From Chondrinema litorale (GTDB taxonomy: Bacteria; Bacteroidota; Bacteroidia; Cytophagales; Flammeovirgaceae), in the NCBI RefSeq assembly GCF_026250525.1, contig NZ_CP111043.1, positions 3,361,001 through 3,425,000 of the forward strand: DNA of 64,000 bases, in the 5' to 3' direction. A program made the translations under genes and the position numbers. Below are positions 37,076 through 46,835 of this stretch, piece by piece. Every line of letters starts with the position of its first letter. Position 1 is the stretch's first letter. A model generated the notes under the pieces. That model did not search any database. It was not told the origin of the DNA and was given only the letters and a program-made list of their open reading frames with translations.

Positions 37076-39535
37076 ATGAATAAACCAGCCACTTTACCAG
37101 AGTATTTTTTTAAAGATTTATTGCAAAAAAAAAAATTACTTACCGATAGCAGAAAACTCCAGTTATCTAACGAGAGTGTATTTTTTGCTATTAAAGGCAA
37201 GAAACACGATGGGCACATTTATATCTCAGATTTGTATGAAAAAGGCATTAGAGATTTTGTGGTAAAAGATGTGCCTGAACAAAGTTTGTTACCTAATGCG
37301 AAATTTTATCAGGTTGAAAATGTGATAGAGGCTTTGCAACAATTGGTGGCTTTGCATAGAAGTCAATTTAAATTTCCAATTGTCGCCATTACTGGGAGCA
37401 ACGGGAAAACCATTGTGAAGGAGTGGCTTTACCAATTGCTTTCGCCAGATTTTGCTATTATAAAAAGTCCGGGCAGTTATAACTCGCAAATAGGCGTGCC
37501 GCTTTCTGTTTGGGGAATTGAAGAAAGGCATCAGTTGGGGATTTTTGAGGCAGGTATTTCAACTACCAATGAAATGGAAAAGCTCGAAGAAGTAATCCAA
37601 CCAAATGTAGGAATCCTTACAAATATCGGCAGCTCTCACGACGAAGGTTTTGATAACAGAGAAGAGAAAGTGAAGGAGAAATTGAAACTTTTTAAAAATG
37701 TTGATTTACTGATCTATCCTAAAAATATTGAAGTTTCTAGTGATTTACTCAATTCAGTTAAAGCTAAAAAAATAAACTGGGCATTTGGAGAGACTGCTGA
37801 TTTTCGGTTCGATGTAATTCAGGCATCAGGACAAAAAATTAAGGTTATTTGTTCTTATAATTCTGAAAAGTTAGAGTTAGAAACCAACTTTTCAGATGCG
37901 GCCTCACTACAAAACCTGGCTACATGTATCACTTTTATACTGAGTTTTTTTAATGATAGGGACAAAGTTATAGATAGCATCAAAGAAGGAGTAAAAGCAT
38001 TAAGAGGAGTGAGAATGCGATTGGAGCTTAAAAAAGGAATTAATGAGTGCCTTTTGATTGATGATACCTATAATAATGATCTTGCTGGACTTTCTGTAGC
38101 ATTAGATTTTCTGGAACAGCAAAGCCATGCCAGTAAAAAAACAGTAATACTTTCAGACATGCTAGAGAGTGGCGAAGAATCCGCGATGCTCTATCAAAAA
38201 GTAAATGAACTCTTACAGCAAAATGCAGTAAGTAAGTTTATTGGAGTCGGTGCTGAAATTAGCCGTCATCGAAATGTTTTCACTTTAGCAGAAACTGCTT
38301 TTTATGAGAATACTTCCAGTTTTTTGTCTGATAAAAAACAATTGGGTTGCTTCTCTAAAGAAGTTGTGCTTATAAAAGGAGCTAGAAAATTTCTTTTTGA
38401 AGAAGTTGTAAATGCGCTCCAAGAGAAAATACATGGCACCCACCTAGAAATTAATCTGGAAGCTGTAACAAATAACCTCAATTTCTATAAAAGTCTTTTA
38501 AAGCCGCAAACCAAACTGATGGTAATGGTAAAGGCCTTCGGTTATGGAAGCAGTGGATTTGAGATTGCGAAACTACTACAACACCACAGAGTAGATTATT
38601 TGGCCGTTGCTTATACTGACGAAGCTGTTAGGTTAAGAGAAAATGGTATTACCTTACCTGTAATGGTGATGAATCCACATCCAGAATCTTTCGAAAAGTT
38701 GTATCAACACGATTTAGAACCTCAAATTTATTCATTAGAAATTCTTCAGCATTTAATCGATTTTTTACAGCAAAAAGAAGCAGAGAAGAGCATGCATGTG
38801 CATATCAACTTCGATACAGGTATGCGGAGATTAGGTTTTGAAGTAGATGATCAAAAAGATTTGGTAGCAACTTTAAAGCAGCATGCCAAAAAAATTCAGG
38901 TGAAAGCTGTAATGACTCATTTAGCTGGCGCCGATGAAGAAGAGCATAATGCTTTCTCTTTAAAGCAATTAGAATCCTTCGAAAAAGTATGTAACAACAT
39001 GGAAAATGAATTGGGTTATAGTTTTATCAGTCATGCGCTTAACTCAGCAGGAATTGCACGCTTTAACGACAGGCAGTTTGATATGGTAAGATTAGGTATA
39101 GGTTTATATGGGGTCGAACCCAATGCTTTTTATCAGGATAAACTTCAGCCAGTTTCTACACTCAAAACAACGGTATCTCAAGTAAAAAAAGTAAAAAAAG
39201 GTGAGAGTATAGGGTACAGCAGAAAAGGGATAGCAAAAAAAGATATGGAAATTGGAACCATTGCCATTGGCTATGCTGATGGTTTCGACAGACGTTTTGG
39301 AAATGGTGTAGGTAAAGTATTGGTAAAGGGAAAATTGGCTCCAGTAACTGGTAGTGTATGTATGGATATGACAATGATTGATGTAACTGGCTTAAATATA
39401 AAGGATGGTGAAGAGGTAGTGATATTTGGAGAGGTGCCAACAGTAGAAGGTTTAGCAAAATGGGTGGGTACAATCCCTTACGAAATCATGACAAATGTAA
39501 ATGAAAGAGTAAAAAGACTATATTTTAATGGCTAA
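37076..39535 (+). CDS. murF-alr: bifunctional MurF (UDP-MurNAc-tripeptide:D-Ala-D-Ala ligase) / alanine racemase
   Basis: An 819-residue fusion characteristic of Bacteroidota. The ATG at 37076 starts MNKPATLPEY; an open frame extends 20 codons upstream but overlaps the preceding gene and has no family support. The MurF half (about 1-450) has the P-loop ITGSNGKT at 105-112 and a central Mur-ligase domain. The racemase half (about 455-819) has the PLP lysine at about residue 486 (MVKAFGYGSSG) and the GYSRKGI and ADGFDRR motifs. It makes D-Ala and adds D-Ala-D-Ala to the peptidoglycan precursor in the cytosol. Both halves appear intact. Confidence 0.96.
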   Translation: MNKPATLPEYFFKDLLQKKKLLTDSRKLQLSNESVFFAIKGKKHDGHIYISDLYEKGIRDFVVKDVPEQSLLPNAKFYQVENVIEALQQLVALHRSQFKFPIVAITGSNGKTIVKEWLYQLLSPDFAIIKSPGSYNSQIGVPLSVWGIEERHQLGIFEAGISTTNEMEKLEEVIQPNVGILTNIGSSHDEGFDNREEKVKEKLKLFKNVDLLIYPKNIEVSSDLLNSVKAKKINWAFGETADFRFDVIQASGQKIKVICSYNSEKLELETNFSDAASLQNLATCITFILSFFNDRDKVIDSIKEGVKALRGVRMRLELKKGINECLLIDDTYNNDLAGLSVALDFLEQQSHASKKTVILSDMLESGEESAMLYQKVNELLQQNAVSKFIGVGAEISRHRNVFTLAETAFYENTSSFLSDKKQLGCFSKEVVLIKGARKFLFEEVVNALQEKIHGTHLEINLEAVTNNLNFYKSLLKPQTKLMVMVKAFGYGSSGFEIAKLLQHHRVDYLAVAYTDEAVRLRENGITLPVMVMNPHPESFEKLYQHDLEPQIYSLEILQHLIDFLQQKEAEKSMHVHINFDTGMRRLGFEVDDQKDLVATLKQHAKKIQVKAVMTHLAGADEEEHNAFSLKQLESFEKVCNNMENELGYSFISHALNSAGIARFNDRQFDMVRLGIGLYGVEPNAFYQDKLQPVSTLKTTVSQVKKVKKGESIGYSRKGIAKKDMEIGTIAIGYADGFDRRFGNGVGKVLVKGKLAPVTGSVCMDMTMIDVTGLNIKDGEEVVIFGEVPTVEGLAKWVGTIPYEIMTNVNERVKRLYFNG

Positions 39536-39600
39536 AATCAGCAGGTTTTGAGTTTTTTGTTAAAAGACTACACACAGATTGGCATATTTACTAAAAGATT

Positions 39601-39631
39601 TTTGTTTTAAATATATAAAACTCTAACTTTG
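39601..39631 (+). promoter_or_regulatory. consensus Bacteroidota promoter for rpsO
   Basis: TTTG at 39601-39604, exactly 19 nt, then TAACTTTG at 39624-39631. This matches the Bacteroidota primary-sigma consensus TTTG-N19-TAnnTTTG perfectly. The predicted start site is near 39637, leaving a leader of about 55 nt before the rpsO ATG. Confidence 0.8.
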
Positions 39632-39692
39632 CAAGTCTTAAAAAAAGAAGAGAAAAGAAAAATTTATTATAGGTTTTTATAGTATAGCTAAG

Positions 39693-39968
39693 ATGTACCT
39701 GGAAAAAGAAAAAAAAGCAGAGATTTTTGAAAAGTTCAGCTTCACAAAAGCAGCTGAAAATACTGGTTCTCCGGAGTCTCAGATAGCTTTGTTTACTCAT
39801 AGAATTAGTCATTTAACAGAGCATTTAAAGCAGAACAAGAAAGATACCTCTACAAGAAGAGGCTTGTTGCAATTGGTAGGTAAAAGAAGAAAACTTCTTA
39901 ATTACCTTCAAAAGAAAGATATTACTCGTTACAGAAGTATTATTAAGGAATTGGGCATAAGAAAGTAA
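39693..39968 (+). CDS. rpsO: 30S ribosomal protein S15
   Basis: A 91-residue S15. It has the four-helix arrangement with the conserved [20 protein letters not shown] region (shown in part), [10 protein letters not shown] and the C-terminal [17 protein letters not shown] segment that contacts 16S rRNA. Length is normal. A perfect consensus promoter lies about 60-90 bp upstream. As in many bacteria it is followed by pnp, here 268 bp downstream, with a strong hairpin in the gap. Confidence 0.98.
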   Translation: MYLEKEKKAEIFEKFSFTKAAENTGSPESQIALFTHRISHLTEHLKQNKKDTSTRRGLLQLVGKRRKLLNYLQKKDITRYRSIIKELGIRK

Positions 39969-40048
39969 TGGTAGGATTAAAGCCCCAAATATTTACATTA
40001 CCATTCACACCTACAGTTATTCGTTCACTGAAGCGATAAGATGTATTT

Positions 40049-40081
40049 CAAATAGGGAATTCACTCAGAATTCCCTATTTG
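40049..40081 (+). other. 14-bp perfect hairpin in the rpsO-pnp gap
   Basis: CAAATAGGGAATTC (40049-40062) and GAATTCCCTATTTG (40068-40081) are perfectly complementary around an ACTCA loop. No T-run follows, so it is not a standard intrinsic terminator. Its position between rpsO and pnp resembles that of the RNase III-cut hairpin in the E. coli pnp leader, but the sequence is unrelated. Confidence 0.65.
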
Positions 40082-40236
40082 TATATTAAAAAAGAAGTAA
40101 AGAAGAAGAAAGCGGCAATGATAATTTTTTTAAAACTATCTCTCCCTAACTAATTTTTCAGATAGTAACATAAATCTCATCACACTCTTCGATCTTCTGA
40201 AATGAAATCGAATTTTTGCAATAGCGTAATTTTGAT

Positions 40237-42411
40237 ATGAAAGCAATAGAACAAAAAATATCTTTAGCAGATGGTAGAGAAATTACCATCGAAACAGGAA
40301 AGTTAGCCCGTCAGGCTGATGGTTCAGTAGTTGTAAGAATGGGTAATACCATGATATTAGCTACAGCAGTTTCATTAAAAGAAGCTAAAGAAGGAATAGA
40401 CTTTTTACCCCTTTCTGTAGACTATCAGGAAAAATTTGCTTCAGCAGGAAAGATTCCTGGTGGCTTTTTAAAGAGAGAAGGAAAATTAAGTGATCACGAA
40501 GTATTGGTTTCTCGTTTAGTTGATAGAGCTATTCGTCCACTTTTCCCTGATGATTACGGATTCGAAACACAGGTAAACATTTACCTGATCTCAGCTGATG
40601 CTGATGCACTCCCTGATAGTTTGGCTGCCCTGGCTGCTTCTGCTGCATTAACCGTTTCTGATATTAACTTTAATGGTCCTATTTCTGAAGCAAGAGTTAT
40701 AAAAGTAGGTGAGGATTATATAATTAACCCAACTCCAGCTCAAATTGAAAATGCTGAGCTTAACTTAATTGTTGCGGCTTCTATCGAAAATATTATGATG
40801 GTAGAAGGTGAGATGAAAGAAGTATCTGAAGATGATATGCTTGGTGCTTTAAAAGCAGCTCACGAAGCGATTAAAGATCAGTGTAAAGCACAGCTTGAGT
40901 TAATGGAAAAAGCTGGCAAGTCTGAAAAGAGAGAATTTGCAGGCTTTGACGAAGACGAAGACTTGAAAAAATTAATCTTTGACGCAGTATATGATAAATT
41001 CTATACAGTTGCTTCTTCAGGTATTGCAAATAAAAATAAAAGAAAAGAGGGTTTTTCTGAAATCACAAACGAATTCCTTGATTCTCTACCAGAAGATCAC
41101 GAATACGACGAATTTAAGATTAAAAGATATTTGAAGAAAGCACAGAAGAAAGCTGCTCGTAGCGCTGTACTTGATACAAATAAAAGACTTGATGGAAGAG
41201 ATTTAGAAGAGGTAAGACCAATTTGGAGTGAAGTAAACTATCTGCCATCTGCACACGGTTCAGCAGTTTTTACTCGTGGAGAAACTCAATCATTAACTTC
41301 TGTTACACTAGGTACTAAGCTAGACGAGCAGATGATTGATGGCGCTATGCATCAAGGTTATAATAAATTTATTCTTCACTACAACTTTCCAGCATTTTCA
41401 ACTGGTGAGGTAAGACCAAACAGAGGTCCGGGTAGAAGAGAAGTTGGTCACGGTAACTTGGCATTTAGAGCTTTATCAGAAGTTATTCCTCCTGATGTTG
41501 ATAATCCATATACTATTCGTGTAGTTTCAGATATTTTAGAGTCAAATGGTTCTTCTTCAATGGCAACTGTTTGTGCTGGTTCATTAGCATTGATGGATGC
41601 AGGTATCAAAATTAAAGCACCTGTTTCTGGTATTGCAATGGGTATGATCTCTGATCCTGAAACTGGTAAATACGCAATCCTTTCTGATATTCTTGGTGAT
41701 GAAGATCATTTAGGAGATATGGACTTTAAAGTAACAGGTACTGCAAATGGTATTACTGCTTGCCAGATGGATATTAAAGTAGATGGTCTTTCTTATGATG
41801 TTTTAAAAGAAGCTTTAGAACAAGCTAATAGAGGACGTTTACATATTCTTGGTGAAATGAATAAGACACTTGCTGCACCAAGAGAAGATTATAAACCACA
41901 CGCTCCAAGATCTATTACTATTAAGATTGAGAAAGAAATGATCGGTGCTGTAATTGGTCCTGGTGGTAAAATAATTCAAGAAATCCAGAAAGAAACTGGT
42001 TCTACTATCATTATTGAAGAAGTTGATAACAAAGGTGTTGTAAATGTTTTTGCTAACGACCAGAAATCTACGGATGCTGCGCTAGCTAGAATTAAAGCAA
42101 TTATAGCAGTTCCTGAAGTTGGAGAAGTATATGATGGTGTTGTAAAATCTATTATGCCATTTGGTGCATTTATAGAATTTATGAAAGGAAAAGAAGGTTT
42201 ACTTCATATATCAGAAATTACTTGGGAAAGACTTGAGAGTATGGATGGAGTGCTAGAGGAAGGTGAAGAAGTAAAAATAAAACTGATAGATGTTGATAAG
42301 AAGAGCGGTAAGTTTAGGTTGTCGAGGAAGGTCTTACTTCCAAAGCCTGAAGGTTATCAATCTAGACCAAAAGGAAACGATAGAACTGATAATAAGAGAA
42401 AGCCTAGATAA
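40237..42411 (+). CDS. pnp: polyribonucleotide nucleotidyltransferase (PNPase)
   Basis: A 724-residue PNPase, which degrades RNA 3'-to-5' by phosphorolysis and forms part of the RNA turnover machinery. Two RNase PH domains (about 1-225 and 320-545) flank a helical region, with FxxR-type GGFLKREG and the RNA-binding [13 protein letters not shown] domain follows with IGPGGKI at about 572-578, and an S1 domain at about 625-700 ([15 protein letters not shown]). Length matches the family. It may be co-transcribed with rpsO or have its own promoter. Its stop codon sits inside the terminator hairpin. Confidence 0.98.
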   Translation: MKAIEQKISLADGREITIETGKLARQADGSVVVRMGNTMILATAVSLKEAKEGIDFLPLSVDYQEKFASAGKIPGGFLKREGKLSDHEVLVSRLVDRAIRPLFPDDYGFETQVNIYLISADADALPDSLAALAASAALTVSDINFNGPISEARVIKVGEDYIINPTPAQIENAELNLIVAASIENIMMVEGEMKEVSEDDMLGALKAAHEAIKDQCKAQLELMEKAGKSEKREFAGFDEDEDLKKLIFDAVYDKFYTVASSGIANKNKRKEGFSEITNEFLDSLPEDHEYDEFKIKRYLKKAQKKAARSAVLDTNKRLDGRDLEEVRPIWSEVNYLPSAHGSAVFTRGETQSLTSVTLGTKLDEQMIDGAMHQGYNKFILHYNFPAFSTGEVRPNRGPGRREVGHGNLAFRALSEVIPPDVDNPYTIRVVSDILESNGSSSMATVCAGSLALMDAGIKIKAPVSGIAMGMISDPETGKYAILSDILGDEDHLGDMDFKVTGTANGITACQMDIKVDGLSYDVLKEALEQANRGRLHILGEMNKTLAAPREDYKPHAPRSITIKIEKEMIGAVIGPGGKIIQEIQKETGSTIIIEEVDNKGVVNVFANDQKSTDAALARIKAIIAVPEVGEVYDGVVKSIMPFGAFIEFMKGKEGLLHISEITWERLESMDGVLEEGEEVKIKLIDVDKKSGKFRLSRKVLLPKPEGYQSRPKGNDRTDNKRKPR

Positions 42412-42427
42412 GGCTTTCTTTTTTTCT
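42397..42427 (+). terminator. intrinsic terminator overlapping the pnp stop codon
   Basis: AGAAAGCCT (42397-42405) pairs with AGGCTTTCT (42411-42419) around AGATA, followed by a T-rich run. The pnp TAA stop (42409-42411) lies in the loop and the first base of the second arm. Confidence 0.82.
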
Positions 42428-42554
42428 TTATAGCTATTTAAAAAAATATACCCAAAAACTTGCAAAATCGGTTATAAATCACAAAAATTATATTGAATAA
42501 GTCTTGCATATAAAAAATTGGGCTCTAGTAAATATAATTTAACTGATACTACTG

Positions 42555-43418
42555 ATGAGACAACTCAAGATCAGTAAGCAGATCACTAACCGGGAAAGTC
42601 AATCACTTGATAAGTACTTGCAGGAAATCGGTAGGGTAGAGTTATTGACTGCCGAACAGGAAGTTGATTTGGCAAAAAAAATTAAAGATGGCGATCCTCT
42701 CGCTTTGGAAAAATTAACCAAAGCTAATCTTCGTTTTGTGGTTTCTGTAGCTAAGCAGTATCAAAATCAAGGTTTAACACTAGGAGATCTAATTAACGAA
42801 GGCAATCTTGGACTAATAAAAGCTGCCAAGCGATTCGATGAAACTCGAGGTTTTAAATTTATCTCTTATGCTGTTTGGTGGATCCGTCAATCTATTTTGC
42901 AGGCATTGGCAGAGCAGTCTAGAATTGTAAGACTTCCCCTTAATAGAGTGGGCTCACTCAATAAAATCTCTAAAACCTTCTCAGACTTAGAACAACGTTT
43001 CGAAAGAGAGCCATCTCCAGATGAATTGGCAGAAGTATTAGAGCTGCCTCTTAATGAAGTGGTAGATACCATTAAGATTTCTGGTAGGCATATTTCTATG
43101 GATGCACCATTTTCCGAAGGGGAAGAAAACAGCCTGTACGATGTATTGGAGAATGAAACTGAAGGTGTTCCAGATGCCACCTTAATGAATGAGAGCTTAA
43201 GAAAAGAAGTACAACATGCTCTTGCTAGTCTTAATCAGCGTGAGGCAGATGTAATTTGTTTGTATTTTGGTTTAAATGGCAAACAAACGATGACCTTAGA
43301 AGAGATAGGAGAGTATTTTGGGCTTACTAGAGAAAGAGTAAGGCAGATTAAAGAGAAAGCCATCAAAAGGTTAAGACATAGCTCTAAGAGTACTCCTTTA
43401 AAGCCTTACCTCGGTTAA
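42555..43418 (+). CDS. rpoD: primary sigma factor RpoD/SigA (short Bacteroidota type)
   Basis: A 287-residue housekeeping sigma factor. It lacks the acidic region 1.1, as is normal in Bacteroidota. Region 1.2 ([20 protein letters not shown], about 19-38) is followed by region 2 with [36 protein letters not shown] and the -10-melting [10 protein letters not shown]. Region 3 lies at about 130-200, and region 4 with the helix-turn-helix [20 protein letters not shown] at about 248-268. It recognises the TTTG/TAnnTTTG promoters seen in the window. Monocistronic. Confidence 0.97.
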   Translation: MRQLKISKQITNRESQSLDKYLQEIGRVELLTAEQEVDLAKKIKDGDPLALEKLTKANLRFVVSVAKQYQNQGLTLGDLINEGNLGLIKAAKRFDETRGFKFISYAVWWIRQSILQALAEQSRIVRLPLNRVGSLNKISKTFSDLEQRFEREPSPDELAEVLELPLNEVVDTIKISGRHISMDAPFSEGEENSLYDVLENETEGVPDATLMNESLRKEVQHALASLNQREADVICLYFGLNGKQTMTLEEIGEYFGLTRERVRQIKEKAIKRLRHSSKSTPLKPYLG

Positions 43419-43434
43419 TAACTTCCTCTCAATA

Positions 43435-43929
43435 TTATTTTTTTCTTACTAAAGTTTGAAAGGTGAAAGCATAGTTGTGCTTTTCATCCTTTTCATGTTT
43501 TTCTGTATTGGTAACTTCCCAATCATTTTTATTGATTTCTGGAAAAAAGGCATCTCCATCAATTTCAGTGTGAACCAAGGTAAGGTAAAGTTTATCTGCT
43601 TTATCTAAAGCTGATTCGTAAATACTTGCTCCTCCAATAATAAAAGCTTCGTCTTCATTAATTGATTTTGCATGTGCTAATGCTTCTTCAATAGAGTTGG
43701 TTACTACACATCCTTCTATTTCGAGGTTTTTCTGGGTAGTAATTACAATGTTGGTTCGCTTAGGAAGTGGTTTTCCGATTGAATCATAGGTTTTTCTTCC
43801 CATAATGATGCAATGACCACTCGTAATCTTTTTAAAGAGTTTTAGGTCTGCAGGAAGCCTCCATGGTAGATCATTATCTTTACCAATGGTTCTATTCTCA
43901 GCAGTTGCTACGATAAAAGATACTATCAT
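43435..43929 (-). CDS. folA: dihydrofolate reductase
   Basis: A 164-residue DHFR that reduces dihydrofolate to tetrahydrofolate with NADPH. It has the substrate-site segment NDLPWRLPADLKLFK with the catalytic acidic residue, the IIMGRKTYDSIGKPLP NADPH-binding stretch, and IIGGASIYESAL. Length is normal. It is the last gene of a leftward operon (hypothetical, ftsE, fmt, folA), 29 bp after fmt, a sensible pairing because fmt uses a folate one-carbon donor. Confidence 0.97.
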   Translation of the reverse strand: MIVSFIVATAENRTIGKDNDLPWRLPADLKLFKKITSGHCIIMGRKTYDSIGKPLPKRTNIVITTQKNLEIEGCVVTNSIEEALAHAKSINEDEAFIIGGASIYESALDKADKLYLTLVHTEIDGDAFFPEINKNDWEVTNTEKHEKDEKHNYAFTFQTLVRKK

Positions 43930-43958
43930 TAATTTTCTTTTTCTAAATGTTGAATTAC

Positions 43959-44879
43959 TTATAGCTTATAGCCTCTTAAGAAAGCATCTACAGGCATTTT
44001 TTTCTTGCCAGCAGGTTGTAGTTCTACAATGCTGATGTAAGAGTCTGCTGTTTTTAAATAAAGAAATGTTTTTTGATCGGTAAGAATCTCCTCACCATTA
44101 TTCTCAGGAATACTTACTGGAATGGCTGATGTAAACACTTTACAAGTTTTTCCAAGCTTATCTGTCCATGCTGCTGGGTAGGGAGATAAACCTCTTACAA
44201 AATTGTATATTTCAACAGTGGTTTTAGAAAAGTCTATTTTACAATTGTCTCTAAATATTTTTGGAGCAGGTTTTAATTCTTGTGAATTGTCTTGTGGAGT
44301 AAGGGTAAAAGATTCTGTTTCTATCTGTTGCACTGTTTTAAGCACGAGACCGGCACCTTTGTTCATTAAGCGCTCATAAAGTGTTCCGGCTGTATCGTCT
44401 TCTGAAATCGGCTCTTTCTCCTGTAAAATAAGATCGCCAGTATCAATTTTCTTTTTTAAAAAGAATGTAGTTAGCCCAGATTCTTTTTCGCCATTAATTA
44501 CAGCCCAGTTAATTGGTGCAGCTCCTCTGTATTGAGGTAGTAAAGATCCATGTAAATTAAAAGTGCCATATTCAGGAAAAGACCAAATCATTTCTGGTAA
44601 CATTCTGAAAGCCACTACAATTATTAGATTTGTGTTGAGGTCTTTGAGTTGTTGTAAGAATACTTCGTCTTTTAATTTTTCTGGTTGTAATACAGGGATG
44701 TTATGTTTTAGTGCAGATTCTTTTACAGGAGAATATTGCATTTTAAGGCCTCTTCCTGCTGGTTTATCGGGAGCAGTAACTACTCCAACGATATTATAAT
44801 TGGTTTCAATAAGTTTTTCCAACGAGGGAACTGCAAACTCAGGTGTTCCCATAAATACTATGTTCAAATTCCGCTTCAT
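43959..44879 (-). CDS. fmt: methionyl-tRNA formyltransferase
   Basis: A 306-residue enzyme that formylates initiator Met-tRNA using 10-formyl-tetrahydrofolate. It begins with the Rossmann-like FMGTPEFAVPSLEKL (about 9-23), has the formyl-transfer motif NLHGSLLPQYRGAAPINWA and catalytic aspartate region IDTGDLIL, and ends with a C-terminal OB-like domain (about 205-300). Length is normal. It begins 2 bp after ftsE ends, so translation is probably coupled. Confidence 0.97.
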   Translation of the reverse strand: MKRNLNIVFMGTPEFAVPSLEKLIETNYNIVGVVTAPDKPAGRGLKMQYSPVKESALKHNIPVLQPEKLKDEVFLQQLKDLNTNLIIVVAFRMLPEMIWSFPEYGTFNLHGSLLPQYRGAAPINWAVINGEKESGLTTFFLKKKIDTGDLILQEKEPISEDDTAGTLYERLMNKGAGLVLKTVQQIETESFTLTPQDNSQELKPAPKIFRDNCKIDFSKTTVEIYNFVRGLSPYPAAWTDKLGKTCKVFTSAIPVSIPENNGEEILTDQKTFLYLKTADSYISIVELQPAGKKKMPVDAFLRGYKL

Positions 44880-44881
44880 CT

Positions 44882-45592
44882 TTAATTCTCGTTTACAAAT
44901 TTTCTTAAAACCATATCTTTCTGCACATCTCTTATTTTACCATTATCGCAATATAAAACCCTTGAAGGAAACCTGCGCAGGAAACTGTGATGGTGAGTAG
45001 CCATTATCACTGCTGTACCAGTTTTATTTATTTCGATAAATAAATCGAGTATCTCATCTGCTACGGTAGGGTCTAAGTTACCGGTTGGTTCATCTGCCAA
45101 AACAATTAAAGGATGATTAACCAATGCTCTGGCTATAGCAACTCTTTGTTGTTCACCTCCCGAAAGTTGATGTGGCATTTTTTTCTGTATACCATCGAGA
45201 CCTACATTACCCAGTACCTCGGCAATTCTGTTTTTCATTAAGGTTTTGTCGTTCCAGCCGGTGGCTTTCATTACAAAATAAAGGTTTTGCTCAACAGATC
45301 TGTCGGTAAAAAGCTCAAAGTCTTGAAAAATAATTCCCAGTTTTCGTCTAAGAAATGGGATGTCTTTTTGATTGGGTGAATCTACTTGAAAGCCAGCAAC
45401 TTGTATTTTGCCTTTGCCAGCTTCCAAATCGGCATATAAAGTGCGTAATAGCGATGATTTACCACTGCCAGTTTTTCCAATGAGGTATACAAACTCTCCA
45501 TTTCTAATTTTGAAATTAAGGTCTTCCAAAATCGGCGTTTGGTTTTGCATCACCACTGTATCATTCACACTTATGATTATATCTGCCTCCAT
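44882..45592 (-). CDS. ftsE: FtsE-type ABC transporter ATP-binding protein
   Basis: A 236-residue ABC ATPase. Walker A is GKTGSGKSS near residue 38-46, the signature is LSGGEQQRVAIARAL, and Walker B with its glutamate is IVLADEPTGN. It lacks membrane segments and resembles FtsE, the partner of the FtsX membrane protein that controls peptidoglycan hydrolases at division. A LolD-type role cannot be excluded from sequence alone. No ftsX lies beside it here. It is in the same leftward operon as fmt and folA. Confidence 0.87.
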   Translation of the reverse strand: MEADIIISVNDTVVMQNQTPILEDLNFKIRNGEFVYLIGKTGSGKSSLLRTLYADLEAGKGKIQVAGFQVDSPNQKDIPFLRRKLGIIFQDFELFTDRSVEQNLYFVMKATGWNDKTLMKNRIAEVLGNVGLDGIQKKMPHQLSGGEQQRVAIARALVNHPLIVLADEPTGNLDPTVADEILDLFIEINKTGTAVIMATHHHSFLRRFPSRVLYCDNGKIRDVQKDMVLRKFVNEN

Positions 45593-45614
45593 TGTATTTT
45601 TTAGTTTTGAGAAA

Positions 45615-45884
45615 TTAGAGTTCTAACTTCTGCAATTTGCCAAATGGAATGGTATTGATTAACTCTCTTAGTTCATCTTCTTTACCTTCTAAGCCGTATT
45701 TTTCCAGCTTTTTTAATGGCCTGTCTGCTCTGAAATAGGCGATTAAAACAAAATTCTCATCTCTGAGCTGTATGTAATCAGGAATTTTAGCCTTTCCTTT
45801 AACTTTAATGATGTACATATTTTTTATCGATTGAGTGCTTACATCAGACAGTGCATCCTGTATTTCAGAATTTTTCATATACAA
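45615..45884 (-). CDS. small conserved-looking protein of unknown function
   Basis: An 89-residue protein (87 if the second ATG at 45878 is used; MKNSEIQDAL is the more natural beginning). It is predicted alpha/beta with the strands MYIIKVKGKAKIP and NFVLIAYFRAD, and it is basic. There is no signal peptide or membrane segment. I do not recognise the family. It lies 22 bp upstream of ftsE on the same strand and heads the ftsE-fmt-folA operon, just after the transaldolase terminator. Confidence 0.65.
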   Translation of the reverse strand: MYMKNSEIQDALSDVSTQSIKNMYIIKVKGKAKIPDYIQLRDENFVLIAYFRADRPLKKLEKYGLEGKEDELRELINTIPFGKLQKLEL

Positions 45885-45891
45885 AGCTCAT

Positions 45892-45933
45892 AAAAAAGAA
45901 AAACCCCACAAATTATTTGTGAGGTTCTTTTTT
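45892..45933 (-). terminator. terminator of the transaldolase gene (works in both directions)
   Basis: AACCCCACAAAT (45902-45913) pairs with ATTTGTGAGGTT (45915-45926) with one mismatch. On the minus strand the stem is followed by a T run (plus-strand A run 45892-45901), and on the plus strand by T6. It separates the transaldolase from the downstream ftsE operon. Confidence 0.78.
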
Positions 45934-45947
45934 ATTTTGATAAGTGA

Positions 45948-46601
45948 TTAACTAAAGTTTTTAGCATCGCTTAAGAATTTCTCAAGACCGATATCAGTTA
46001 ATGGGTGCTTAAGTAATCCAAGAATTGCACTTAAAGGACAAGTTGCAACATCAGCACCAGACTCAGCAGCCTGTACGATGTGAAGTGGTCCTCTGATAGA
46101 AGCTGCTAATACTTGAGTATCAAAGCTGAAAGTTTCGTAGATATCAACGATTTGAGCGATTAGATCCATACCTTCGAAAGAGATATCGTCTAATCTACCG
46201 ATGAAAGGAGAAACGTAAGTAGCACCCGCTTTTGCAGCTAGAATTGCTTGTCCAGCAGAGAATACAAGTGTACAATTAGTTCTAATTCCTTTATCAGAAA
46301 AATACTTAATTGCTTTTATACCATCTTTAATCATAGGAACTTTTACAACTATGCGATCATCGATAGCTGCAAGTTCTTCTCCTTCTTTAATAATTTCTTC
46401 GTAGGTTGTAGCGATTACCTCAGCACTCACGTCAGCATCTACGATTTCGCAAATAGTTTTATAGTGTTTGAAAATATTTTCTTTTCCCTTAACACCAGAC
46501 TTTGCCATTAAGGAAGGGTTTGTCGTCACACCATCAAGTACACCAAATTCTTTGGCTTCTTTTATTTCGTCAAGATTTGCAGTATCAATAAAAAATTTCA
46601 T
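45948..46601 (-). CDS. tal: transaldolase, TalC/FSA-type small family
   Basis: A 217-residue member of the short transaldolase/fructose-6-phosphate aldolase family. I chose the ATG at 46601 ([10 protein letters not shown]) over an in-frame TTG two codons upstream. The Schiff-base lysine is K87 in [19 protein letters not shown] is the N-terminal signature. Residue 133, in SPFIGR, is phenylalanine. Fructose-6-phosphate aldolases have tyrosine there while transaldolases have phenylalanine, so transaldolase activity in the non-oxidative pentose phosphate pathway is the better call. Its own terminator follows. Confidence 0.9.
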   Translation of the reverse strand: MKFFIDTANLDEIKEAKEFGVLDGVTTNPSLMAKSGVKGKENIFKHYKTICEIVDADVSAEVIATTYEEIIKEGEELAAIDDRIVVKVPMIKDGIKAIKYFSDKGIRTNCTLVFSAGQAILAAKAGATYVSPFIGRLDDISFEGMDLIAQIVDIYETFSFDTQVLAASIRGPLHIVQAAESGADVATCPLSAILGLLKHPLTDIGLEKFLSDAKNFS

Positions 46602-46741
46602 TGTCAATTAAAATTTATGTTTATTAAAACGGCTTTAAATATACAGCCTGTAAGGGTGATTACCCAATTCAATTCTGAAGTATTTTATGATTTAACAGAA
46701 TTGTCATGGTGGGTGTTTAAAAAAAAGGAGGAATAAAAAAT

Positions 46742-46831
46742 GGCAAGTCGAGTATCGCACCGCTACGACCACTTACCCTTGCTTCCTTCCGGACCTGGGG
46801 GATTCGCAGGAGCTGGTCGTACTGACTTGCC
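46742..46831 (-). ncRNA. ffs: signal recognition particle RNA (small bacterial type)
   Basis: The minus strand folds end to end: GGCAAGTC at both termini (46742-46749 with 46824-46831) pair perfectly. The hairpin tip contains the conserved SRP domain IV segment CAGGTCCGGAAGGAAGCA (46776-46797 region). The length of about 90 nt matches the 4.5S-type RNA that binds Ffh and targets membrane proteins. A consensus promoter lies immediately upstream and a T-rich tract follows the RNA. Confidence 0.95.
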
Positions 46832-46835
46832 GGTG

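Noticed and set aside
39162..39473. A 103-codon leftward frame rich in Leu, His and Pro inside murF-alr
   Set aside because: It lies wholly antisense to the racemase domain and has the low-complexity composition typical of a shadow frame.
40227..40234. TAATTTTG just before the pnp ATG, considered as a -7 promoter element
   Set aside because: No TTTG lies 19 nt upstream, and a start here would leave essentially no leader.
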